Shown: piece after piece, positions 8,966 to 16,222 of the stretch
Numbering within the stretch: position 1 is the stretch's first letter
How the letters are laid out: every line of letters begins with the position of its first letter
NCBI RefSeq assembly: GCF_000966975.1
Contig: NZ_JZWV01000313.1
Span: 1-17,704 of the forward strand
Length of the DNA: 17,704 bases
Reading direction: 5' to 3'
Origin: Streptomyces katrae
GTDB taxonomy: Bacteria; Actinomycetota; Actinomycetes; Streptomycetales; Streptomycetaceae
Program-made: the position numbers and the translations under genes
The notes under the pieces: generated by a model
Databases searched by the model: none
What the model was told of the DNA's origin: nothing
What the model saw: the letters and a program-made list of their open reading frames with translations, nothing else

Positions 8966-10183
8966 ATGAGCCAGGACCACCTGACTCTCCATGACCTGCT
9001 GCCCGCACAGGCACTGGCGGAAGCCGTCGACGCCGGGTACGTGACCCGCAAGCGGCACCCCGAACTGCCGCTGTCCATCTACACGTACACGCGCACCGCG
9101 CAGTACGAGCGGGTCTGGAACCAGGTCACCGTGCGCTGCCGCGGCCTCGTCGCCGACGACGCCACGGGAGCCGTCGTCGCGCTGCCGCTGCCGAAGTTCT
9201 TCAACGTCGGCGAGCACGAATCGGGACAGCCGTACGCCCCCGCCCTGCCCGACGAGCCGTTCGAGGTCTACGACAAGGTCGACGGCAGCCTCGCCGTCGT
9301 CTTCCACTACGCGGACCGCTGGCACGTCGCCTCCAAGGGCTCCTTCGTCAGCACCCAGGCCTCCTGGGCACAGCGCCGCCTCGACGCCTGCGACACCGCG
9401 GCCCTCGTGCCCGGCACCACCTACCTCGCGGAGATCCTGTACCCGCAGAACCGGATCGTCGTCGACTACGGCGACCGCCGGGACCTCGTCCTGCTCGCCG
9501 CCTTCGACCTGACCGGCGCCGAGGTGCCGCTCGCCGAGGCCGCCGCCCACTGGGAGGGCATCGGCTCCGTCGTCCGCGCATGGCCCGCCATGCCGCTGCC
9601 CGAACTCCTCGCGCTCACCGAGTCGAACACCCTGCCCGGCGGCGCCTCCGCCACCGGCATGGACGCCGAGGGCTTCGTCCTGCGCTTCGCCTCCGGTGTC
9701 CGCGCCAAGGCCAAGCTCTCCGAGTACGTACGCCTGCACAAGCTGCTCACCGGCGTCACCGAGCGGGACATCTGGCGCAGCCACGGCATCCAGCGCTTCG
9801 CCGGGACCTCCGCCAAGCGCCTGGCCCAGGGCCTCGGCCTGTCGGTCGCCGAGCTCGGCGGCATCCGCTCCCGGGGCGGCCGGCCCCTGGACGCGCTGCT
9901 GGAGCAGGTCCCCGACGAGTTCGACACATGGGTGCGCGAGGTGATCGCCCGCCTGGAGGAGGAGTTCGAACGCCGCGAGCGGGCCATCGACGAGGCCTAC
10001 AAGGAGTTCGAGCACCTGGCGGACGACCGGGCGGCCTTCGCCCGCGCCGTGCGCGAGGTCCGGGACGGCGACCTGCGCGCCGCCATGTTCCTGCGGCTGG
10101 ACGGCCGCCCCACCGAGCTCGTCACCTGGCGGGCCGTACGGCCCGAGGCGGCCGATCCCTTCACCACCGACGAGGAGAACTGA
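8966..10183 (+). CDS. T4 Rnl1-type RNA ligase
   Basis: This ATP-dependent ligase should join RNA 3'-OH and 5'-phosphate ends through ligase-adenylate and RNA-adenylate intermediates. The adenylated lysine is Lys104 in motif I KVDGSL (T4 Rnl1 has KEDGSL). Further Rnl1-like blocks are RCRG at 58-61, PKFFNVGE (76-83), ASKGSFVSTQA (122-132), AEILYPQNRIVVDYG (155-169), motif IV EGFVLRF (235-241) and motif V KAKLSEYVRLHK (248-259). All nucleotidyltransferase motifs look intact. The rest is a helical C-terminal domain (about 265-380). Length 405 compares with 374 for T4 Rnl1. The ATG at 8966 has GGGAGG five bases upstream. A Pnkp gene follows 4 bases after the stop. Base composition is like the neighbours, so there is no sign of recent phage transfer. 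The biological substrate is unknown; nicked tRNA is the known T4 target. Confidence 0.93.
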   Translation: MSQDHLTLHDLLPAQALAEAVDAGYVTRKRHPELPLSIYTYTRTAQYERVWNQVTVRCRGLVADDATGAVVALPLPKFFNVGEHESGQPYAPALPDEPFEVYDKVDGSLAVVFHYADRWHVASKGSFVSTQASWAQRRLDACDTAALVPGTTYLAEILYPQNRIVVDYGDRRDLVLLAAFDLTGAEVPLAEAAAHWEGIGSVVRAWPAMPLPELLALTESNTLPGGASATGMDAEGFVLRFASGVRAKAKLSEYVRLHKLLTGVTERDIWRSHGIQRFAGTSAKRLAQGLGLSVAELGGIRSRGGRPLDALLEQVPDEFDTWVREVIARLEEEFERRERAIDEAYKEFEHLADDRAAFARAVREVRDGDLRAAMFLRLDGRPTELVTWRAVRPEAADPFTTDEEN

Positions 10184-10187
10184 CACC

Positions 10188-11117
10188 GTGTCCGAAGAGC
10201 CCGAACTCCCCGTGGTCCACGTCATGACGGGGTTGCCGGCCTCGGGCAAGACCACCGCCGCACGCGCCCTCCAGGCCGAGGCCGCCGGCCGGATGCGCCG
10301 GGTCAACCTCGACGACCTGCGGGCCATGCTCGACGTGCCCGACCCCGAGCGGGGCCGTTCGTACCGGCACGAGCAGACCGTGCTCGCCGTCCAGGACGCG
10401 GCGGTGGTCGCGGCCGTCGCGGACGGTTTCGACGTGGTCGTCGACAACACCCATCTGACCTCGCACATCCCCAAGCGGCTCAAGGCGGCCGTGGCGGGCC
10501 GGGCCACCTTCGTCGTGCACGACTTCACCGACGTGCCCGTCGAGGAGTGCCTGCGCCGCGACGCCGAGCGGGAGCGGCCGGTGGGCGAGGAGATCATCCG
10601 GATCCTGGCCGACAAGCACGCCAAGGCCCGCAAGGGCGGCTGGCGGCTGACCGCCGAGTGGCTGAACGACCAGCCGCAGGTACGGCCGTACGTCGCGGAC
10701 CCGGCGCTGCCGGACGCGGTGATGTGCGACATCGACGGGACGCTGGCCCTCACCGGGGACCGGGGACCGTACGACTTCTCGCGCTGCGAACTCGACCTGC
10801 CGAACGAGCCGGTGCGGCACGCGCTGGCCGCCTTCCGGCGCGGCGGGGACCGGATCGTGCTGCTGTCGGGGCGCGGCGAGGAGCACCGGCCGCAGACCGA
10901 GTCCTGGCTGCGCGCGCACGAAGTGCCGTACGACGAGCTGTGGATGCGCGCGGCGGGGGACACGCGGCGCGACGACGTCGTCAAGGCCGAGCTGTTCGAC
11001 GCGCACGTGCGCGAGCGCTACGCGGTCCGCGTGTCCCTCGACGACCGGGACCGGGTGGTCGCGGTCTGGCGCCGGATGGGCCTGCCCACCTGGCAGGTCA
11101 ACTACGGGGACTTCTGA
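10188..11117 (+). CDS. T4 Pnkp-type polynucleotide 5'-kinase/3'-phosphatase
   Basis: This bifunctional end-healing enzyme should phosphorylate 5'-OH ends and remove 3'-phosphate or 2',3'-cyclic phosphate, preparing RNA for the ligase encoded just upstream. The N-terminal kinase has the P-loop GLPASGKT (15-22), the NLDDLR motif (40-45; Asp42 and Arg45 match the T4 catalytic Asp35 and Arg38) and a lid Arg region near 123-130. The C-terminal HAD phosphatase has DIDGT (Asp181, Asp183), RGPYDF (192-197), SGRG (227-230), GDTRRDDVVK (257-266), SLDDRDRVV (283-291) and the terminal WQVNYGDF. These blocks, in the T4 order, follow T4 Pnkp closely; length 309 against 301. The GTG at 10188 is 4 bases after the ligase stop, with GAGGAG at 10172-10177 inside the ligase end. 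No methyltransferase (Hen1) or CthPnkp-style ligase fusion is present. Confidence 0.94.
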   Translation: MSEEPELPVVHVMTGLPASGKTTAARALQAEAAGRMRRVNLDDLRAMLDVPDPERGRSYRHEQTVLAVQDAAVVAAVADGFDVVVDNTHLTSHIPKRLKAAVAGRATFVVHDFTDVPVEECLRRDAERERPVGEEIIRILADKHAKARKGGWRLTAEWLNDQPQVRPYVADPALPDAVMCDIDGTLALTGDRGPYDFSRCELDLPNEPVRHALAAFRRGGDRIVLLSGRGEEHRPQTESWLRAHEVPYDELWMRAAGDTRRDDVVKAELFDAHVRERYAVRVSLDDRDRVVAVWRRMGLPTWQVNYGDF

Positions 11118-11144
11118 TCCGGGACCGCGCGCGGGCCGACGTGG

Positions 11145-11660
11145 TCAGTCGCGGCACCAGCGGACGGGCTTGAGGTCCTTGACGTAGCGGGCCGAGACCC
11201 AGTCGTTGTCGTATCCGTCGCGGTCCCTGGTCCCGCGGGCCTTCTTGCGGCCCTCGCCGTCGTTCCCGTCGCTCCAGTCGTCGCCGCGGTCGTCGTCACC
11301 GGGGTCGATCAGGTACCACAGGTCGTTCCCGGCGACGTTCTCGCCACGCGTCTTGCACTTCAGGGCGAGGGTCTCGTGCGGGTACACCTTGTACTGGAGG
11401 TGCGAGTGGGTGGTCGGCTTGCTGCGCACGCTCAGCGGCCCGCGCGAGACGACCTTCCCCAGGGAGTAGCGGTGCTTGTGGTGGCCGTCCTCGTCGTAGG
11501 AGGGGTCGTCGTAGTCGTCCCTCCCGTCCCCGGGAGCGTGGTACCGGGCGGCGCCCTGGGCCGCCGGGCCCTGGTCCGCGACGGCGGCGCCCCCGCCGAC
11601 CAGGCCGAGCGCCAGGCTTCCGGCGGCCAGGGCGAGGATGGTCCTGGTGGGCTTGGGCAT
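11145..11660 (-). CDS. Secreted acidic SH3-like protein
   Basis: The gene encodes a 171-residue exported protein of unknown function. The ATG at 11660 has AGAGGAG six bases upstream; longer in-frame starts up to 11957 lack such a site and would bury the signal peptide. Residues 1-29 form a Sec signal peptide (KPTR, then a hydrophobic core, with a likely cut near AVA-DQ). Residues 30-65 are Asp/His-rich. A bacterial SH3-like fold is suggested by GPLSVRSKPTTHSHLQYKVYPHETLALKCK (74-103) and the closing DWVSARYVKDLKPVRWC (153-169), interrupted by an Asp/Gly-rich insertion (120-150). Two cysteines, Cys102 and Cys169, could form a disulfide. Such domains often bind peptidoglycan, so a cell-wall role is a reasonable guess. 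It is convergent with the Pnkp gene (27-base gap) and divergent from the GH101 gene. Confidence 0.8.
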   Translation of the reverse strand: MPKPTRTILALAAGSLALGLVGGGAAVADQGPAAQGAARYHAPGDGRDDYDDPSYDEDGHHKHRYSLGKVVSRGPLSVRSKPTTHSHLQYKVYPHETLALKCKTRGENVAGNDLWYLIDPGDDDRGDDWSDGNDGEGRKKARGTRDRDGYDNDWVSARYVKDLKPVRWCRD

Positions 11661-12048
11661 GAGCGGCTCCTCTGGGAAAGACTCCCGCCCGGCCGCGCTG
11701 CGCGACGGGGCGCGGCGGCCCGGCGGCCGCCAGGGACGACTATGACCAGGGGGGCTGCGGGGGCTCTTGGCGACGCGCCGCTGTTTAGCCCGAAATGCCC
11801 AATCCGTCCCCATGGTGTACGCCCGGACGCGGCCCATGTCGCGACCAAGGTGTGCGCGTGCGGCACGGCCGTCGTCCCGGTGCCCGCCGGGGGCCGGCCG
11901 GTAAGTCCAGGACGCGGCGGCGCTTTGTCCATGGGCCTGGGCGTCCGGGGTCCGCAAGCTGGCAGGCCAGTGAGCGGACCGCCGGGCTCCGGAGGGAGTC
12001 GTGCGGTCTTCCCGTACGTGTCAGGAAGCGCCGACTCCCGGAGGCCCG
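11661..12048. other. 388-bp divergent intergenic region
   Basis: This gap separates the divergent starts of the SH3-like protein and the GH101 glycosidase. It is slightly less GC-biased in its middle part (around 11780-11815) than the genes. Besides the two ribosome binding sites and a nested inverted repeat at 11949-11980, I see no gene: frames that cross it show no consistent coding pattern. No confident -35/-10 pair was found for either gene. Confidence 0.6.
11949..11980. promoter_or_regulatory. 32-bp nested inverted repeat upstream of GH101
   Basis: GGTCCGC (11949-11955) pairs with GCGGACC (11974-11980). Inside, CTGG (11959-11962) pairs with CCAG (11967-11970) around a CAGG tetraloop, with symmetric three-base interruptions (AAG and TGA). 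It ends 68 bases before the GH101 start. As DNA it could be the operator of a dimeric or tetrameric repressor; as RNA it could be a 5'-leader hairpin. Confidence 0.5.
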
Positions 12049-15000
12049 ATGCGCACCCCCCTCTGGCCGGCCGCAGCCGCGGTCGCCGGTCTCCTCGCCG
12101 CCCTCTTCGTACCCGGTCCGGCCGCGGCGTCCCCGGCCGCCGCCGCACCCGTGACGATCACCTCGCCCGAGCTGTCCGTCACCGTGGACCCGGCCTTCCC
12201 CCGCGTCGTCGACTACACCCGGCGCGCGACCGGGGACGTGCTCCACGGCAACGAGGACCGCCTGAGCACCGTTCTTGTCAACGGCACCGCGTACACCCCC
12301 GAGGTCAGCTCCACGCCCTCCGCCTCCGCCGTGGACTACACGATGGCCTTCTCCGGGGTGACCGTCCGCTCCCGGATCTCGGTGACCGGCGCGGTCGTGG
12401 AGTTCCGGGTCACCGCCGTCGAGGACACCCCCGCCCTGCGCGTGCACAGCTTCGAGATCCCGGACCACACCCTCGTCAGCGTCCGCAGCGACCAGCCCGG
12501 CGCCGCGCTGGCCACCGCCACCATGCACACCGCCACCACCGGAACCGGAGACACCTTCACCCCGGTCACCGCCTCCACCCCGGTGGACCCCGCCGCCACG
12601 ACCGTGATGTACGGCCTCCTCAGCACCGGCCGGCTGGCCGCCGCCATCGACTCCAACTCCCTCTACGACAACCCCTCCGGGGGCACCGCCCGCGAGAACG
12701 GCCGGATCGGCAAACGGGTGACCGACCACGGCTCCTACCGCCGCGCCGGCCTGTGGAGCGGGGCCTGGCTGTACCGGGCCCAGGGCGCCGCCGACACCGA
12801 CACCGAACCGCTGCCCTACGTCCGGGTCGCCGTCACCGCCGACCGCAACGCCGACTCCGTGGTCGACTGGCAGGACGCCGCCGTCGCCTACCGGGACATC
12901 TGGACCCCGCCCACCGGCTGGCAGGACACCGCCCGCCGGGTCGTCCAGCGCATCCCCTTCAACTTCGCCTCCCAGGCCACCCACCCCTTCGCGCAGACCC
13001 TCGACGAGACCAAGCGGGTCAGCCTGGCCACCGACGGCCTCGGCCAGTTCGTCCTGCTGAAGGGCTACGCCTCCGAGGGCCACGACTCGGCGCACATGGA
13101 CTACAAGAACATCGGTGCCAGACTCGGCGGTGCCGAGGCCCTGAACGCCCTCACCACCGCCGGCCACGCCTGGAACGCGGACTTCGGCGTGCACGTCAAC
13201 GCCACCGAGGAGTACCCGGTCTCCACCACCTTCGACCCCGCCCACCAGAGCGGCGGCCTCGGCTGGGACTGGCTCGACCAGTCGTACTACGTCGACACCC
13301 GCAAGGACGGCCAGTCGGGGGAACGGCTGAAGCGGCTGACGGACCTCAAGGCGGCCGCGCCCGGCCTCGACTTCCTCTACGTCGACGTCTGGTACGGCGA
13401 CGGCTACGTCTCCCGCAAGCTCCAGCGCGAGGTCGCCGGCCTCGGCCTCCAGCTCGCCACCGAGTTCCCCAACACCCTCACCGAGCAGTCCCTCTGGCAC
13501 CACTGGGCGGCCGACGTCGGCTACGGCGGAAGCGACCTCAAGGGCGTGAACTCCACCATCGCCCGGTTCATCGCCAACCACGCCAAGGACGACTGGATCG
13601 CCCGCCACCCCCTCCTCGGCGGCGCCGAACTCGCCGCCTACGAGGGCTGGCAGGGCAAGACGGACTACCCCGCCTTCCTGAACACCACCTTCGGCACCGA
13701 CCTGCCGACCAAGTACCTCCAGGAATCCCCCATCGTGAAGTGGACCGCCGACACGGTCACCCTGGAGAACGGGACCACCGTCACCAACGCCGGAGGCACC
13801 CGCCGGATCACCACCGGCGGCCGCACCGTCCTCGACGGCTCCGCCTACCTGCTCCCGCGCGACGGGAAGCTCTACCACTGGAACGACGCGGGCGGCCCCA
13901 CCACCTGGACCCTGCCGGCCGGCTGGCGCGCGCCCACCCTGTACCGGCTCACCGACACCGGCCGACAGCTCGTGGGCCCCCTCGCCGTCGGATCCGGGAA
14001 CCGGATCACCATCGAGGCCGACGCCCGCACCGCCTACGTGGTCACCGACGGCGCCGCGTCCGCCCGGCCCGAGCCCCGCTGGGGCGAGGGCACCCCGGTC
14101 GAGGACCCCTCGTTCACCGCCGGGAACCTCGCGGCCTGGACCGTCACCGGGACCGGAGCCGCCGTCACCCGCAACGACCGCGGGCAGAGCGAGCTCACCT
14201 TCGCCCCGCAGACCGCCCCGGCCGTCTCCCAGCAGCTCACCGGCCTGACCCCGGGCACCTACGCGGCCTCCGTCTGGGTCTCCACCCCGGCCGGCCGCGC
14301 CGCCACCCTCGCCGTCACCCCGGCGGGCGCCGCGGGCCCCGAGTCCGTGTACGCCGACTCCTCCCCGCTGGTGAACGACCTGGGCGGCAGCGAGAAGAAC
14401 GGCACCACCATGCAGCGGATGAAGGTGCTCTTCGACGTCCCGGCCGGCCGGTCCACGGCCCTCCTCGCGCTGTCCGCCGCCCCCGGACCCGGCACGGTCC
14501 GGCTGGACGACGTACGCGTGGTGCGCTCCGCCCGCACCCCGCTGAACGGGCACACCTACGCCGAGGACTTCGAGAACGTGGACGCCGGCTGGGGCCCCTT
14601 CGTCTTCGGCGGCGCCGGCGGGCAGGCCACCGACCCCCGTACGCACATCGCCCAGCGCAACGCCCCCTACACCCAGGCCGGATGGAACGGGAAACTCGTC
14701 GACGACGTGATCGGCGGCCGGAACTCCCTCAAATCGCACGAGGAACGCCCCGGCCTGGTCTACCGCACCCTCCCGCAGACCCTCCGGTTCACCCCCGGGC
14801 ACGCCTACCGGGTCGGCTTCCGCTACGAGAACGGCTTCGCCGGCGACTACCGGTTCATCACCGGCGACGGCTCCGCCGAGAGCGCCACCGCCCTCGGGCA
14901 GGCCCGGACGGCCACCGCCTTCACCCGGACGTTCACCGCCGGCTCCGACGCCTGGATCGGCGTCCGCAAGGTCAGCGCCGAGGGCTCCCACAACGAGGCG

Positions 15001-15495
15001 GACCTCATTCTGGACGACCTCACCGTGGACGACCTCGGCCCGGCCGGAGACGGCGAACTCCTCGTGCCGCGGAACAGGATGAGGGTCAGCGCCGTCGACA
15101 GCCAGGAGACGGCGGGGGAGGACGGCAGCGCCGCCAACGTCCTCGACGGCGAGGCCGCCACCATCTGGCACACCCAGTGGTACGCGGCCACCGCACCGAT
15201 GCCGCACGAGATCACCCTCGACCTCGGCGCCTCCTACCCGGTCTCGGCCCTGCACGTCCTGCCCCGGCAGACGCAGAGCAACGGGCGCATCGCCGACTAC
15301 CAGGTGTTCACCTCCGTGGACGGGACCACCTGGGGCCCGGCCGCCGCCTCCGGGACCTGGGCGGACGGGACCGGCGTGCAGGACGCGGCCTTCACCCCCC
15401 GGGCCGCCCGCTACGTGAGGCTCAGGGCCACGCGGGAGGTGAACGGCAACCCCTGGACCTCGGTCGCCGAACTCGACGTGGGCTACCGGCCCTGA
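12049..15495 (+). CDS. Secreted GH101 endo-alpha-N-acetylgalactosaminidase
   Basis: The enzyme should release the core-1 disaccharide Gal-beta-1,3-GalNAc from Ser/Thr of mucin-type O-glycoproteins outside the cell. It has 1148 residues. The ATG at 12049 follows CGGAGG by four bases and opens a signal peptide (about 1-28, ending PAAAS); an in-frame GTG at 12001 lacks this fit. An N-terminal beta-sandwich (about 30-300) precedes the catalytic barrel (about 300-600). Candidate catalytic residues are Asp446 in FLYVDVWYGDGY and Glu472 in LATEFPN, matching the known Asp/Glu pair of GH101. The segment from 685 to about 835 is a jelly-roll carbohydrate-binding-like domain, 836-1000 is a second GH101-associated beta-domain, and about 1007-1145 is an F5/8 type C (CBM32) module ending in RYVRLRATREVNG. 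No sortase motif. It is convergent with the SDR gene (14-base gap) and appears monocistronic. Confidence 0.92.
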   Translation: MRTPLWPAAAAVAGLLAALFVPGPAAASPAAAAPVTITSPELSVTVDPAFPRVVDYTRRATGDVLHGNEDRLSTVLVNGTAYTPEVSSTPSASAVDYTMAFSGVTVRSRISVTGAVVEFRVTAVEDTPALRVHSFEIPDHTLVSVRSDQPGAALATATMHTATTGTGDTFTPVTASTPVDPAATTVMYGLLSTGRLAAAIDSNSLYDNPSGGTARENGRIGKRVTDHGSYRRAGLWSGAWLYRAQGAADTDTEPLPYVRVAVTADRNADSVVDWQDAAVAYRDIWTPPTGWQDTARRVVQRIPFNFASQATHPFAQTLDETKRVSLATDGLGQFVLLKGYASEGHDSAHMDYKNIGARLGGAEALNALTTAGHAWNADFGVHVNATEEYPVSTTFDPAHQSGGLGWDWLDQSYYVDTRKDGQSGERLKRLTDLKAAAPGLDFLYVDVWYGDGYVSRKLQREVAGLGLQLATEFPNTLTEQSLWHHWAADVGYGGSDLKGVNSTIARFIANHAKDDWIARHPLLGGAELAAYEGWQGKTDYPAFLNTTFGTDLPTKYLQESPIVKWTADTVTLENGTTVTNAGGTRRITTGGRTVLDGSAYLLPRDGKLYHWNDAGGPTTWTLPAGWRAPTLYRLTDTGRQLVGPLAVGSGNRITIEADARTAYVVTDGAASARPEPRWGEGTPVEDPSFTAGNLAAWTVTGTGAAVTRNDRGQSELTFAPQTAPAVSQQLTGLTPGTYAASVWVSTPAGRAATLAVTPAGAAGPESVYADSSPLVNDLGGSEKNGTTMQRMKVLFDVPAGRSTALLALSAAPGPGTVRLDDVRVVRSARTPLNGHTYAEDFENVDAGWGPFVFGGAGGQATDPRTHIAQRNAPYTQAGWNGKLVDDVIGGRNSLKSHEERPGLVYRTLPQTLRFTPGHAYRVGFRYENGFAGDYRFITGDGSAESATALGQARTATAFTRTFTAGSDAWIGVRKVSAEGSHNEADLILDDLTVDDLGPAGDGELLVPRNRMRVSAVDSQETAGEDGSAANVLDGEAATIWHTQWYAATAPMPHEITLDLGASYPVSALHVLPRQTQSNGRIADYQVFTSVDGTTWGPAAASGTWADGTGVQDAAFTPRAARYVRLRATREVNGNPWTSVAELDVGYRP

Positions 15496-15505
15496 GGCCG
15501 CGGCC
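15496..15505. terminator. Palindrome between convergent genes
   Basis: GGCCGCGGCC is a perfect 10-bp palindrome directly after the GH101 stop, in the 14-base gap before the SDR stop on the other strand. A perfect palindrome has little loop, so its value as a terminator is uncertain. Confidence 0.25.
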
Positions 15506-15509
15506 CCGC

Positions 15510-16109
15510 TCAGTGGAGCCGGTAGACCTGGCCCGTCTGCGCCCCCTCGACCGACCGCACGTAGGCCGCCGCCGCCCGGGCCGCGGGGACGGCCTCCATC
15601 CCGGCGAAGAAGGGACCGTAGGCGGGCAGGGACTCCTCGAGCACCGTCGGGCTCACCACGTTGATCCGCTGCGGCGGCAGCTCGATCGCCGCAGCGCGCA
15701 CGAAGGCCTCGACCGCGCCGTTCGCCGCCGAGGCGGCCGCCCCGGCCACGATCGGCTGCTCCGCGAGGATGCCGCTGATCAGCGTGAACGAACCGGTCGG
15801 GGCCAGGTGCGCGGCCCCCTGGCGGACCAGCTCGATCTGGCTCAGCACCTTGCCGCGCAGCGTCGCCGCGAAGTCGTCGGCGGTCAGCTCGGACAGCGGA
15901 CGGAACACGGCGTCACCGGCCGCCACCGCCACCGCGTCCAGCGGACCCGCCTGGGCGTACAGGCGGGCCACCTGCTCCGGGTCCGTGACGTCGGCCACCA
16001 GGTCACCGCCCGAGCGGCCCACCCCGACCACCTCGTGCCCACGCGCCGCGAGCGCCTTGTGCACCGCGGTGCCCAGCGTGCCGCCCGCGCCCACCAGCAG
16101 AATCCTCAT
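15510..16109 (-). CDS. Atypical short-chain dehydrogenase/reductase-like protein
   Basis: This is a 199-residue Rossmann-fold protein of the SDR superfamily, shorter than the usual 250. The nucleotide-binding motif GAGGTLG lies at 7-13. The conserved NAG is AAG (63-65), and a serine is kept in LISG (Ser112). The catalytic YxxxK is not present: the aligned positions in GAAASAANGAVEAF read Ala126 and Asn130. A short SDR subgroup with this ASAANGA pattern is common in bacteria, but whether it reduces substrates is unclear; a binding or regulatory role is possible. The ATG at 16109 has GGAGGT four bases upstream. It is divergent from a LysR-type regulator, which is the typical arrangement for a LysR target gene. 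Confidence 0.85.
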   Translation of the reverse strand: MRILLVGAGGTLGTAVHKALAARGHEVVGVGRSGGDLVADVTDPEQVARLYAQAGPLDAVAVAAGDAVFRPLSELTADDFAATLRGKVLSQIELVRQGAAHLAPTGSFTLISGILAEQPIVAGAAASAANGAVEAFVRAAAIELPPQRINVVSPTVLEESLPAYGPFFAGMEAVPAARAAAAYVRSVEGAQTGQVYRLH

Positions 16110-16160
16110 CCCGACCTCCAGGGAGCCAAGCCCGGGGGTACCTCCCGCCGGGCACCTCCG

Positions 16161-16166
16161 ACGTTA
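16161..16166 (-). promoter_or_regulatory. Possible -10 of the SDR gene
   Basis: On the minus strand TAACGT fits TANNNT and lies 52 bases before the SDR ATG. The T-N11-A box lies upstream of it, over the expected -35 region. No good -35 is visible, as expected of an activator-dependent promoter. Confidence 0.3.
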
Positions 16167-16190
16167 TGGACCGCGCGGCCCGTCCGGAAA

Positions 16191-16203
16191 TGCCGTCTGG
16201 GCA
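16191..16203. promoter_or_regulatory. Candidate LysR box (T-N11-A)
   Basis: TGCCGTCTGGGCA is a T-N11-A element with a dyad TGCC-GTCTG-GGCA. It lies in the 113-bp gap between the divergent SDR and LysR-type genes, 19 bases before the regulator's ATG. This is the standard architecture for autoregulation plus control of the divergent neighbour. Confidence 0.55.
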
Positions 16204-16208
16204 GTGAC

Positions 16209-16214
16209 TATGCT
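16209..16214 (+). promoter_or_regulatory. Possible -10 of the LysR-type gene
   Basis: TATGCT fits TANNNT and ends eight bases before the ATG at 16223. Transcription would begin at or very near the start codon, so the mRNA would be leaderless or nearly so. No purine-rich ribosome site is present upstream of the ATG, which agrees. Confidence 0.45.
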
Positions 16215-16222
16215 CCACAGGC

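Noticed and set aside
8870..10984. A 704-residue minus-strand frame opposite the RNA-repair genes
   Set aside because: Low-complexity antisense translation without motifs; both plus-strand genes are clearly coding.
11661..11957. N-terminal extension of the SH3-like protein to an upstream start
   Set aside because: The extension is Arg-rich and would place the signal peptide internally; the ATG at 11660 has a good ribosome site.
11785..15255. A 1156-residue minus-strand frame opposite GH101
   Set aside because: Its Gly/Val-rich composition is typical of the antisense frame of a GC-biased gene; no motifs, and GH101 on the other strand has clear catalytic motifs.
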